A DNA stretch of 64,000 nucleotides from positions 346,580-410,579 of the forward strand of contig NZ_JASJEV010000003.1 in assembly GCF_030067675.1 (NCBI RefSeq). The letters run 5' to 3'. Positions 8,596-17,074 of the stretch are shown here, piece by piece. The position numbers and the translations under genes are program-made. Position 1 is the stretch's first letter, and the number at the start of each line of letters is the position of its first letter. The notes beneath the pieces are model-generated. The model did no database searches and was not told the DNA's origin. It saw nothing but the letters and a program-made list of their open reading frames with translations. Origin of the DNA: Chelatococcus albus. GTDB lineage: Bacteria; Pseudomonadota; Alphaproteobacteria; Rhizobiales; Beijerinckiaceae.

Positions 8596-9498
8596 ATGCA
8601 GGCGCGCACTCTCCCCTCCACCACCGCGCTCCGGGTCCTCGTCGCGCTCGCCGAGCACGGTTCGGCATCGGAAGCCGCCAAGGCCGTGCATCTGACGCAG
8701 AGCGCGGTCAGCAAGCAGTTGAAGGGGCTCGAGGAGAGCGTGGGCATGCCGCTCTTCCTGCGCAATGGTCGGGGCCTCACGCCGACGGAGGCCGGCCAGA
8801 TCTATGTGCGCCAGGCGCGCGTCGCCCTCGGCGCGCTCGAAGCGGCCGCCGCGCGGGTCGCTGCCCTGCGGGGCTCTCCCCATTCCATCCGCCTGCATGT
8901 CCTGCCCATCCTCGGCGACCGCTGGCTCGTACCTCGCTTCTCCCGGTTCACCGAGCAGCATCCCGGCGTCGACGTGCAGTTCACCACCTTCGTCACGAGC
9001 ACGATGGCGGAGGAGGCGGACGCGGTCTTCCGTTTCGGCGAAGGCCACTGGCCCGGGCAGGATGCGGACTATCTCTTCGGCCGCAACGTGGCGCTCGTCG
9101 CGGCGCCGCAGCTGCTGCAGCGCATGGGCGGCATCGAGACGGCCGACGACGTGCGCCGCTACACGGTTCTCGACCACTTCCAGACGCCCTTGCGCTGGAG
9201 CGAATTCGCCGAGGCGCAGGGGCTCACTGACTTCACGCCGGCGCATACGGTGCGTTTCGGCTTCTACGCCCTCGTCATCCGGGCGGCCATAGCCGGGCAG
9301 GGCCTCGCGCTCGTGCCGCGCAGCCTGATTGCGGACGAACTGGCGGCCGGCCGCCTCGTCAATCCGAACGGGCTCGGCTTCTTCAGCCGTCACGGTTACT
9401 GGCTGACGGTGCCGAACGACCGGCCGCCGCGACCCGGCCTCGTCGTCTTCCGCGCCTGGCTGCTCGAGGAGGCGCGGGCACTCGGTCCGGACGCGTAA
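8596..9498 (+). CDS. LysR-family transcriptional regulator (GcvA-like)
   Basis: A 300-residue LysR-type regulator. The N-terminal winged helix-turn-helix (about 5 to 65) reads TTALRVLVALAEHGSASEAAKAVHLTQSAVSKQLKGLEE, followed by a two-lobed effector domain. It is divergent from the argH-transporter block across about 126 bases, the classical arrangement for a LysR protein that controls its neighbour. The effector is probably the transported amino acid or a product, which is inference. An in-frame start 48 bases upstream (8548) is possible, but MQARTLPSTTALR aligns better with family N-termini. Confidence 0.88.
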   Translation: MQARTLPSTTALRVLVALAEHGSASEAAKAVHLTQSAVSKQLKGLEESVGMPLFLRNGRGLTPTEAGQIYVRQARVALGALEAAAARVAALRGSPHSIRLHVLPILGDRWLVPRFSRFTEQHPGVDVQFTTFVTSTMAEEADAVFRFGEGHWPGQDADYLFGRNVALVAAPQLLQRMGGIETADDVRRYTVLDHFQTPLRWSEFAEAQGLTDFTPAHTVRFGFYALVIRAAIAGQGLALVPRSLIADELAAGRLVNPNGLGFFSRHGYWLTVPNDRPPRPGLVVFRAWLLEEARALGPDA

Positions 9499-9536
9499 GG
9501 CCGCCGGACGCGAGAGGGCCGGTCGGGAAGATCCGA

Positions 9537-10010
9537 TCAGAAGAAGTCGGCGTTGCTGAAGACGCGCTGTTCGGGGCGCAGATGCGCGCCGACCGTGGTG
9601 AAGGTGCGCGGGATGGAGATGACACCCTGCAGGTGCTGCCACAGCGCCTTGGGCGAGATCGGCTTCGCCAGCACTTCATTGGCGCCTGCCGAGGTCGCCT
9701 TGATGACGTTGTCCTGGGTGCACTGCGCCATCGTCACGATGACCGGCACCTTCGGCGATGGCGATACCGCGGGAGAGCGGATCATGCGCACCAGCTCCTC
9801 GCCGTTGAGAAGCTGAACATCCCAGTCGACGAGCACGATATTCGGCCGCCGCTGCTCGAAGATGCCGATGGCCTCGGCGCCGTCGGTCGCCTCCAGGATG
9901 CGCCGCAGGCCGACCTGGTTGAGCAGATCCCTATAGATCCGGCGCAGGTGTGGACTGGCCTCCACCACCAGCACGCAGAGATTGGGAAACATGGGGGCTC
10001 CGTGGATCAT
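9537..10010 (-). CDS. stand-alone receiver-domain protein with atypical acidic pocket
   Basis: A 157-residue single REC domain with a short C-terminal tail. The phosphoacceptor aspartate is D62 (VLVDWD) and the conserved lysine is in LAKPIS. The acidic pair that normally coordinates Mg2+ after beta1 (DD) is replaced by E17-A18 in VLVVEASP, so phosphorylation chemistry may be altered. It is the last gene of the chemotaxis block, 156 bases after cheY, and so may have its own promoter. It could be a phosphate sink or an adaptor. M7 is an alternative start. Confidence 0.82.
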   Translation of the reverse strand: MIHGAPMFPNLCVLVVEASPHLRRIYRDLLNQVGLRRILEATDGAEAIGIFEQRRPNIVLVDWDVQLLNGEELVRMIRSPAVSPSPKVPVIVTMAQCTQDNVIKATSAGANEVLAKPISPKALWQHLQGVISIPRTFTTVGAHLRPEQRVFSNADFF

Positions 10011-10166
10011 GAGCCGGGCTCACCGACAGCAACGCCTCTCGCCGATCATCGCGGGCGATGAATAAGCCCCGGTGAATCGGCAAGGTTGATTTTCCGTGAC
10101 CACGGACCGTGGCAGAACCTTCCGCGATCGCCCGCCGCGCCGGCACCGGGGCGTGCGTCCCTGCGC

Positions 10167-10553
10167 TCAGGCGGTGCCGAGCACCTTCTGCAGACGGACA
10201 TCGAGATCGCCGATCTCGTAGGGCTTCACCACATAGTGGTTGGCGCCGATCGCGGAGGCTTCCTTGAGCTTCTCGACGGAGCGCTCGGCCGTTGCCATGA
10301 TGACCTTGATGTGGTTGAGCTCGGGCACGCTGCGGATGGCGCGCAGGAGGTCGATGCCACTCATGCCCTCCATGTTCCAATCGAGCAGGATGACGTCATA
10401 GGCCTTCTGCTGCATCTTCTTCAGCGCCTCCATGGCGCTCTCGGCCTCGTCGATCTGACGGAAGTCGAGCTGCTGAAGATAGTATGAAGCAAGGCCGCGC
10501 ATGCTCTTCTGATCGTCGACCACGAGGATGCGAATCTGATCCTTCGGCTTCAT
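10167..10553 (-). CDS. cheY: CheY-like chemotaxis response regulator
   Basis: A 128-residue single receiver domain with D13-D14, phosphoacceptor D58 (ILLDWN), the threonine in VIMATAE and K110 (YVVKPYE). Start at MKPKDQIRILVVDD, preceded by AAGGAG at good spacing; the longer open frame upstream is not supported. It follows cheB by 10 bases. This is the second CheY of the cluster, and one of the two probably serves as the phosphate sink while the other contacts the flagellar switch, as in Sinorhizobium. Which is which cannot be told here. Confidence 0.9.
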   Translation of the reverse strand: MKPKDQIRILVVDDQKSMRGLASYYLQQLDFRQIDEAESAMEALKKMQQKAYDVILLDWNMEGMSGIDLLRAIRSVPELNHIKVIMATAERSVEKLKEASAIGANHYVVKPYEIGDLDVRLQKVLGTA

Positions 10554-10563
10554 GGATCGCTCC

Positions 10564-11652
10564 TTACCTGACTCGAGATGCTTTTGGTTCTTGCGCGATT
10601 CTATAAATGTCGTTGGCGATCTCATCGAGCGGCACGACATGGTCCGCCGCGCCGATCTCGAAGGCGGCCTTGGGCATACCGTACACGACGCAGGTTTCCT
10701 CGCTTTGAATCAAAGTCGCGGATCCGGCCTTGCGCATTGCCAGCAGCCCCTGTGCGCCATCGCGCCCCATACCGGTGAGCAGGACGCCGATGGAGTTGTG
10801 GTGCGCGAGCCTGGCGACCGAGTGGAACATCACGTCCACGGACGGGCGGTGGCCGCTGACGAGCGGCCCTTCGACGAGCGACACGCTCAGGCTGCTGCCG
10901 CGTTCGACGACCTCCATGTGCCGGTTGCCGCCCGGCGCGATGTACACTGTGCCCGGCTCGAGACGCTCGCCGCCGGCTGCCTCCCGCACGGTGAGTCCGG
11001 TCACCTGTTCGAGGCGCGCGGCGAAGCGGCCGGTATAGCCCGGCGGCATGTGCTGGGTGACGACCACGGGCAGACGATAGGGTGCGAGGTCGCGCAGCAC
11101 CCGCTGCACCGCGGGTACGCCGCCTGTCGAAGCGCCGATGGCGACCAGGGGCAGATGGCCGCGGGCCAGTTCCGTGACCTTGCGGGCCTCGCGCGCCGGC
11201 CGGGGCGCAGCATTGACACGGGCAACGGTCTTCCTGCTGCCGGCGGCGCGACGCAGCGCTGCCAGCAGCGTCTCCATGAAATGCTCGAGGGTGTTCGTGC
11301 CGGCGTCCGGCTTCTCGATGAAGTCGACCGCGCCGAGCTCCAGCGCCTGGATCGTGTTGTCCGCACCGGGACCGCCGAAGGCCGAGACCACGAGGACCGG
11401 CAAGGGGTCCTGGCGCATCAGGCGGTTGAGCAGGGCGAGGCCGTGGCGCCCCGGCAGTTCGAGATCGAGCGTCACCACGTCCGGCCGCGTCTCCTGGATG
11501 GCGTCCCAGCCCTCCTCGGCGCTGGCGGCCGCCCCCACCACGGTGAAGCCCTCGGCATTGTTGATGATGCCGGTGAGGAGGCGGCGCATGAGCATGGAAT
11601 CGTCGACGACGAGCACGCGCACGTCGCCGGTGGTTGCAGATCCGTAGCCCAT
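10564..11652 (-). CDS. cheB: chemotaxis protein-glutamate methylesterase/glutamine deamidase
   Basis: A 362-residue CheB that removes methyl groups from receptor glutamates to reset adaptation. The N-terminal receiver domain has D17-D18 and D63 (TLDLELPG). The C-terminal esterase domain has the catalytic serine in AIGASTGG, the histidine in TQHMPPGYT and the aspartate in GMGRDGAQG. The ATG shares its A with the cheD stop codon (TGATG), so the two are translationally coupled. Confidence 0.95.
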   Translation of the reverse strand: MGYGSATTGDVRVLVVDDSMLMRRLLTGIINNAEGFTVVGAAASAEEGWDAIQETRPDVVTLDLELPGRHGLALLNRLMRQDPLPVLVVSAFGGPGADNTIQALELGAVDFIEKPDAGTNTLEHFMETLLAALRRAAGSRKTVARVNAAPRPAREARKVTELARGHLPLVAIGASTGGVPAVQRVLRDLAPYRLPVVVTQHMPPGYTGRFAARLEQVTGLTVREAAGGERLEPGTVYIAPGGNRHMEVVERGSSLSVSLVEGPLVSGHRPSVDVMFHSVARLAHHNSIGVLLTGMGRDGAQGLLAMRKAGSATLIQSEETCVVYGMPKAAFEIGAADHVVPLDEIANDIYRIAQEPKASRVR

Positions 11653-12272
11653 CACTCGAAGATCTCCACGGAGCCGGCGACGGGCCGCACGGTGACGCGA
11701 TTGAGATATGCCATTTCCTGACCGGCGAGATTGGCGTGTTGCGGCCGGTCGACGTGCTGGACCCAGACCCGGCCGCTGTGGGGATGGAAGTGGATGCGCC
11801 GCGGGCTGTCGCCGCCCACGTCGCTTGAGGCGACGGGGATGCGCTCGCGGGCGAGGAACTCCTGCACGAAGGCGATGTTGCGCTGCCCGATGGCGAGGCT
11901 CGTCGGACCGGCGAGAACGCGCGCGCCGCCGAAGATCTTGGCCTCGAGGTTCTGCCGCTGGGCGCCACGCTTGAAGAGCGCGTTGAGGAGCACCTCCATG
12001 GCGGTGTCGCCGTAGCAGAGCCCGGCCGTGTCGGGTCCCAGGGGCCCCGCACCCACCTGTGGCAGAAGGAAGTGATTGAGCCCGCCGACGCCGGTCGTCT
12101 TGTCGCGTACGCACGCCGAGACACAGGACCCAAGCACGGTCGCGAGCACCTCGCCCTTGTCCGTCGTCACCTCGTGGTCGCCCGGTGCCACCGTAATGAT
12201 CGTCGCGTCGAACCGCGGATCGAAGTAGCGACGGGACGTCGTTGCAGGCCGAACGGCCCCCTTTGAACTCAT
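11652..12272 (-). CDS. cheD: chemoreceptor glutamine deamidase
   Basis: A 206-residue CheD, which deamidates receptor glutamines and can partner CheC-type phosphatases. The catalytic residues are visible: C50 in TVLGSCVSAC and H67 in GLNHFLLP, with the 17-residue Cys-His spacing of the family. The start at 12272 gives an N-terminus of about 20 residues before the conserved fold; the frame is open further upstream inside cheR and is not used. Coupled to cheB by one base and 2 bases from cheR. Confidence 0.93.
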   Translation of the reverse strand: MSSKGAVRPATTSRRYFDPRFDATIITVAPGDHEVTTDKGEVLATVLGSCVSACVRDKTTGVGGLNHFLLPQVGAGPLGPDTAGLCYGDTAMEVLLNALFKRGAQRQNLEAKIFGGARVLAGPTSLAIGQRNIAFVQEFLARERIPVASSDVGGDSPRRIHFHPHSGRVWVQHVDRPQHANLAGQEMAYLNRVTVRPVAGSVEIFE

Positions 12273-12274
12273 CG

Positions 12275-13120
12275 TTACTTCCTGCGATAGATCGTGCGCC
12301 CGATGACCTCGAGCGATGGATGCAGATGCGGCCGCGACTCGGAATGTCCGAGATAGAGCCATCCCCCCGGCCTCAGCACCTCGACGAAGCGGTCGATGAT
12401 GTCGCTCGTTGTCGGCTGGTCGAAGTAGATGAGCACGTTGCGGCAGAAGATCACGTCGAACGGGCCGCTCACCGGCCAGGGCTCGATCAGGTTGAGACGC
12501 TTGAACGTCACCAGCCGGCGGATTGCGTCCGGAACGCGGTATTCCCCCGGCGTCTGCGTGGCCTCGAGCTTGAGGAGCGGCCGCAGGTCGGCGGGCATGC
12601 GCTCCACCGCCTCGCTGGCATATCGGCCCGCCTCGGCCCGACGCAGGATGTCGGAGTCGATGTCCGTCGCGAGGATCCGGAAATCGCCCTTGGGAGGCCC
12701 CTTGAACGCGTCGTGGACGCAGGCGGCGATGCTGTAGGGCTCCTCTCCCGAAGAGCTCGCCGAGCACCACAGCCGGACCCGTCCAGCCGGCCGGTGGGTG
12801 ATCTCCATCAGGGACGGCAGCACCGCTTGGCGCAGATGGTCGAAGTGATGGCGCTCGCGGAAGAAGGACGTGTGGTTGGTGGTGACGGCATTGATGAGCT
12901 CGCCGATCTCCGAGGCCCCCTCGGGGCGCCGCAGGAGGGCGCAGTATTCCGCCACCGAGGTCAGGCCGAGCGCCTTGACGCGGCGCGCCAGCCGCCCGCG
13001 CGCCATGGCCTCCTTGTGCTCGCGGATGACGATGCCCGCGTGGCTGTGCACGACCTGGGCGATGAACCGCAGATCGTCACGGGTGATGGACAGATCGAAG
13101 CTCGGCGAGAATTGCGACAT
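12275..13120 (-). CDS. cheR: chemotaxis protein-glutamate O-methyltransferase
   Basis: A 281-residue SAM-dependent methyltransferase that methylates receptor glutamates. It has the N-terminal CheR helical domain (ITRDDLRFIAQVVHSHAGIVI), NHTSFFRERHHFDHL and the SAM-binding segment RLWCSASSSGEEPYSIAA. The later FDVIFCRNVLIYFD motif is highly conserved in CheR. Normal length. It lies between cheW and cheD. Confidence 0.95.
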   Translation of the reverse strand: MSQFSPSFDLSITRDDLRFIAQVVHSHAGIVIREHKEAMARGRLARRVKALGLTSVAEYCALLRRPEGASEIGELINAVTTNHTSFFRERHHFDHLRQAVLPSLMEITHRPAGRVRLWCSASSSGEEPYSIAACVHDAFKGPPKGDFRILATDIDSDILRRAEAGRYASEAVERMPADLRPLLKLEATQTPGEYRVPDAIRRLVTFKRLNLIEPWPVSGPFDVIFCRNVLIYFDQPTTSDIIDRFVEVLRPGGWLYLGHSESRPHLHPSLEVIGRTIYRRK

Positions 13121-13319
13121 CTTTCACCGCAAGGGCAACCCGACCGGGGCAGCGCAACATCCGATCCTCACACTGGACGGCGCCGCAATGCCCCCCTCTT
13201 TCATGCAGTCTCCCGCCCGCCCCCGTGCCGTTCCCGGTTCCTCCGGAGGGACGCGCATCCCCACCGTCCGGCGGCCTGGGCCTCCGGCGAGGGCGGCGCA
13301 TGGCCCAGCGCCGCTCCTC

Positions 13320-13829
13320 TCAGGCGGCGTTGGCGTGGCGCGAGGAGGCGTCTTCGACGATGCCGTCCTGGGTGATGGCGGCAAGGTCGAGAAGGGCGAC
13401 GATCTCGTTGTCGAGCAGGGCCAGGTGCTCGATCAGGCCCGAGTGGTCGCGCTCCACGTCCGGCGTCGGCCGGATGGCGCTCGCCGGCACGTCGACGATG
13501 TCGGACACGGTGTCGACCAGGATACCAGCGGTCCGGTCGGCGATGTCCACCACGACGATCACGTGGGCTGCGGTCGCCTGCGTCGTGCCGAGGCCGATGC
13601 GGGCCCGCAGGTCGTAGACCGGCAGGATGACGCCGCGCAGGTTGACCACGCCGCGCACGTAAGGCGCGGCATGCGGCAGCGGCGTCGTCTCCTGCCAGCC
13701 CTTGATCTCACGCACCGTCTGCACGTCGATACCGAAGGTCCTCTCGTCGACGCAGAAGGTGACGATCCGGCGCGACGCGTCGGAACCCGCCGAGGGAGAG
13801 GTTTCCGTCATGTTGAGAGCCTGTGTCAT
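13320..13829 (-). CDS. cheW: chemotaxis coupling protein
   Basis: A 169-residue CheW that links receptors to CheA. It has the SH3-like fold signatures FGIDVQTVREI, VRGVVNLRGVILPVYDLR and AGILVDTVSDIVDV. A short N-terminal extension of about 20 residues and a C-terminal tail are lineage-specific. The ATG overlaps the cheA stop codon by four bases (ATGA). Confidence 0.95.
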   Translation of the reverse strand: MTQALNMTETSPSAGSDASRRIVTFCVDERTFGIDVQTVREIKGWQETTPLPHAAPYVRGVVNLRGVILPVYDLRARIGLGTTQATAAHVIVVVDIADRTAGILVDTVSDIVDVPASAIRPTPDVERDHSGLIEHLALLDNEIVALLDLAAITQDGIVEDASSRHANAA

Positions 13830-16138
13830 CGCTTGTTCACCGTCATCGCTTCCACGAGGGGACGCCGCTGCTGCGCCGCGAGCCGCGGCATGGTGTCGAC
13901 GTCGAGAATAAGGGCGACGAGGCCGTCGCCCAGGATGGTGGCGGCTGAGGCGCCGGTCACGCGGCCGTAGTTCGTCTCGAGGCTCTTCACCACGACCTGC
14001 TGCTGACCCAGGATGTCGTCTACCGCGATGCCGATCCGGTCGCCGCGGTCCGTCTCGGCAATGATGATGACGGTCTCGTCGCTCGGCGGGCTGTCGGTCA
14101 TGATGGCGCCGAGGCGCGCCACCGGCACCACGTCGTTGCGCCAGCGCAGCACCTCCTGGCCTGACGGCAGATGCTCGACGGTGTCGTCGCTGAGCCGCAG
14201 CGTCTCGACGATGCTGGTGATCGGCACCACGAAGCGCTCGCCGGCCGAGCGCACGATCATGCCGTCGAGCACGGCGAGCGTCAGCGGCAGCGACATGGTG
14301 AAGCGGCAGCCTCGGCCGGGATCGGAATCGACGGTGATGCGGCCGCCGAGCGCCTCGACATTGCGGCGCACGACGTCCATGCCCACGCCGCGCCCCGAAA
14401 CGTCGGTCACCTTGTCGGCGGTCGACAGCCCCGGCGCGAAGATGATCTCGTCGATCTCCTGCGGCGAGGGGCGCGCGTCGGGAGCGACGAGCCCCTTCGA
14501 CCTGGCCTTGGCGAGGAGTTTCTCGCGGTTGATGCCGCGACCGTCGTCGGCCACCGAGATGACGATGCGGCCAGCCCGGTGCTCCGCCGAGAGGTGGATG
14601 ACGCCCTCGGCCGGCTTGCCGTTGGCCGTGCGCTCGGCCGCCGTTTCGAGACCGTGATCCATCGAGTTGCGGATCATGTGGGTGAGCGGGTCGGCCAGCT
14701 CCTCGATGACGGTCTTGTCGACCTCGGTGTTCTCGCCCGAGAGGACGAGACGCGCCTCCTTGCCGAGCGTCTGTGCGAGCTCGCGCACAAGGCGCGGCAT
14801 GCGCTGGAAGACCGTCTTCACCGGCTGCGCGCGCACCGCCATCACATGGTCCTGCAATTCGCGCGTCTGGCGCGTCAGCGTCAGGATGCCGTCGGCGAGC
14901 TTGGTGCCTTCGTCGATGGTCAGCATGCGCGCGCGCTCGGCCAGCATCGACTGGGTGATGACGATCTCGCCGACGAGATTCATCAGGCGGTCGATGCGGT
15001 CGAGATCGACGCGGATGCTGCCGACCTGCTTCGCGCGGCCCGCGGGAGCGCCGCCGCGCTGCGGCTGGCCCGCGTCGTTGGCGGCCCTGGCGGGCATACC
15101 TGCCGCGGCGGGCGCCGCCGCGCCTTCCGCATCGTTCCTCGTCGCCATGCTGGCTTCGGCGCTGGCAGCGATGGCCGCAAGGCTCGCGGCGAGGCTCGCC
15201 GGCACTTCCGGCGCTCCGCCCGGCGCCGCTGCGCCAACGGGAGCGGCACCGGACGGCGCCATGCCCCCTTCGGGACCGCCAACCGAAAACTCCTGCGCGT
15301 CGAGGAACATGTCGAGCGCGTTCGCAATCGCCTCCCGCGGCACGGCGCCCTCGAAGGCAACGTCGAACTGCAGGCAGCAGTCGCCGACGTCGAGCTCCTG
15401 AAGCGACGGGACGGCCGCAACATCCGCGGTGATCGTCAGCGGCCCGATCGCCTCGAGCGAACGCAAGAGCACGCGCGGGTCGATGCCGCGGCGGAACAGA
15501 TCCCGATGCGGACGGATGCGCACGACCGTTCCCTGTGCCGGCCTTGCGGCTGCGGAGGCAGCCGGCGGGGCGACCGCGGGCGCGGGCCTCGGGTTCTCGA
15601 AGGGGTCGTCGTCGGGGTTCCAGGGTGTCTCCTCGGCAGGCGCGGAAACCGGTTCGGGCGCGGCGCCCGGCACGGTGCCGCTCGCCACCTGGGCGATTAG
15701 CTTGTCGAAGATCGCCGTCAGCTCCGGCGCCTTTTGCTCGGTCTTGGCCGGCGTCTCGAGCACCTGGCCGACACGCTCGAGTTCAGCGATGAGGTCGGCA
15801 CGCTTGTTCGCCGGCTCGCCGTTGCGGGCGGCGGCGACAAGATCAGCCACCGCATCCGAGCAGCGCAGGAAGAGGCCGGTCGGCGCCTCCTGCACCGGCA
15901 CGCGCCCGGTGCGCAGGTGATCGAGCGAGGCCTCGAAGGCATGCGCGAAATTGACGAGGTCTGCGAAGCCGAAGGCGCCCGCTCCACCCTTCACCGAATG
16001 GATGGCGCGGAAGGCGGCATTGACATCCTCGGGATCCGTCGACCCCTCGTCGAGCGCCTGCAGCCGCGCCTCAAGCGCAGCCAGAAGCTCTTCGCACTCC
16101 TGAAAGAACGACTGCTTGAGTTCGTCGAGGAAGTCCAT
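13826..16138 (-). CDS. cheA: chemotaxis sensor histidine kinase
   Basis: A 770-residue CheA with the usual domains in order. The HPt domain has phosphorylated H47 (AIHSVKGGAGAFG). An Ala/Pro-rich linker and the CheY/CheB-binding region (about 160 to 290) follow. A dimerisation domain (SIRVDLDRIDRLMNLVGEI) comes next. The HATPase has N-box MIRNSMDHGLE and ADDGRGI, and the CheW-like C-terminal domain starts about 620. The linker around 300 to 370 is unusually rich in Ala/Gly. The gene ends in an ATGA overlap with cheW and follows cheY by 10 bases. Confidence 0.96.
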   Translation of the reverse strand: MDFLDELKQSFFQECEELLAALEARLQALDEGSTDPEDVNAAFRAIHSVKGGAGAFGFADLVNFAHAFEASLDHLRTGRVPVQEAPTGLFLRCSDAVADLVAAARNGEPANKRADLIAELERVGQVLETPAKTEQKAPELTAIFDKLIAQVASGTVPGAAPEPVSAPAEETPWNPDDDPFENPRPAPAVAPPAASAAARPAQGTVVRIRPHRDLFRRGIDPRVLLRSLEAIGPLTITADVAAVPSLQELDVGDCCLQFDVAFEGAVPREAIANALDMFLDAQEFSVGGPEGGMAPSGAAPVGAAAPGGAPEVPASLAASLAAIAASAEASMATRNDAEGAAAPAAAGMPARAANDAGQPQRGGAPAGRAKQVGSIRVDLDRIDRLMNLVGEIVITQSMLAERARMLTIDEGTKLADGILTLTRQTRELQDHVMAVRAQPVKTVFQRMPRLVRELAQTLGKEARLVLSGENTEVDKTVIEELADPLTHMIRNSMDHGLETAAERTANGKPAEGVIHLSAEHRAGRIVISVADDGRGINREKLLAKARSKGLVAPDARPSPQEIDEIIFAPGLSTADKVTDVSGRGVGMDVVRRNVEALGGRITVDSDPGRGCRFTMSLPLTLAVLDGMIVRSAGERFVVPITSIVETLRLSDDTVEHLPSGQEVLRWRNDVVPVARLGAIMTDSPPSDETVIIIAETDRGDRIGIAVDDILGQQQVVVKSLETNYGRVTGASAATILGDGLVALILDVDTMPRLAAQQRRPLVEAMTVNKR

Positions 16139-16148
16139 AGCCGGCCAA

Positions 16149-16508
16149 CTAGTTCTTGAAGCGCTCGAGCAGCGCCAGCAGCGTTGTCGGTTCGAAGGGC
16201 TTGACCATCCAGGCGGTCGCCCCGGCGCGGCGGCCTTCGGCCTTGGCGTCGGGACCGTTCTCCGTGGTCAGGATGATGATGGGCGTCTGTTCGCCGCCCG
16301 GGCGGGCGCGGCATTCGCGGGTGAATTCGATTCCGTTGAGGATCGGCATGTTGAGGTCGGTGATCACCACGTCGGGCTTGGCCTCCTGGAAGCGCGCCAG
16401 ACCCTCCTCGCCGTTCTCCGCCTCCACGACGTCGTGGCCGGCCGAGCGCAGGGTCATGCACAGGAGGTCCCGCAGGGTCTTGGTGTCATCGATGGCTAAG
16501 ATCTTCAC
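16149..16508 (-). CDS. cheY: CheY-type chemotaxis response regulator
   Basis: A 119-residue receiver domain with D7-D8, phosphoacceptor D51 (VITDLNMP), the TT in ILTTENG and the lysine in WMVKPFE. The DLNMPILNG segment is typical of CheY proteins encoded directly upstream of cheA in alphaproteobacteria. I chose the GTG at 16508 (VKILAIDD) because GGAG lies 7 bases before it; a GTG at 16523 would overlap the STAS gene. Confidence 0.92.
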   Translation of the reverse strand: MKILAIDDTKTLRDLLCMTLRSAGHDVVEAENGEEGLARFQEAKPDVVITDLNMPILNGIEFTRECRARPGGEQTPIIILTTENGPDAKAEGRRAGATAWMVKPFEPTTLLALLERFKN

Positions 16509-16512
16509 GGCC

Positions 16513-16794
16513 TCACTCCACACTCAGAGGGCCATCGTTCAAGTCGATCCCAAACGCGTCGAAGGACGCGAGGCAGGACGCCGACGGCTTTCTAAGGACA
16601 ACGCGCTGGCCGCACTGCGCCGCGCTCTTCGCAGCCGCCACGAGCAGCTGCACCCACATCGCCGGCAGGGCGTCTATTGCATCGGCATTGATGGCAATAC
16701 TTTCGCCCTGCTGCAGCGCAACCAATATCTGATTGCGAATGGCGACAGCGTCAGCCTGCGAATAGCTTGTTGGTATTGCGACAGAGACGACCAT
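16513..16794 (-). CDS. STAS-domain protein at the head of the che operon
   Basis: A 93-residue single STAS (anti-sigma-factor-antagonist type) domain: a central ILVALQQGESIAINADAIDALPAMWVQLLVAAAKSA segment followed by GQRVVLRKPS. The Sinorhizobium che operon also begins with a small gene of this kind. The usual phosphorylatable Ser/Thr position (D-S-S/A) reads DALPA here, so phospho-control is doubtful. First gene of the block; the 70 bases upstream are AT-rich and probably hold the promoter. Confidence 0.8.
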   Translation of the reverse strand: MVVSVAIPTSYSQADAVAIRNQILVALQQGESIAINADAIDALPAMWVQLLVAAAKSAAQCGQRVVLRKPSASCLASFDAFGIDLNDGPLSVE

Positions 16795-17074
16795 CTTCTG
16801 CTACCGCCCGAATTTTGTCTCATTCGTTTCTCGGACGGCAGGCGTTAAAATTAAATTGATGCAGCGGCGGGCCGATGCCGCGGGGCCTATCGATCCTGCC
16901 TTCCCCGACAAGACGCGTCCCCTCGCCGGCGACGCAGCCGGGCTCGCCGCTGCAAGGCGGTCAGGGAACATCCGTTACCGCGGGGAGCCCCGGCTTGCCT
17001 CGTGGAGGCCGCGAGGGCGAGCGCGATTCGCCATCTGCGGCAGCCCGTGCGGGGCTATTCCCCTCCCGCGCCGC

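Noticed and set aside
10100..10112. CCACGGACCGTGG palindrome after cheY
   Set aside because: The stem is 6 bases with a single-base loop; too small to call a terminator or operator with confidence.
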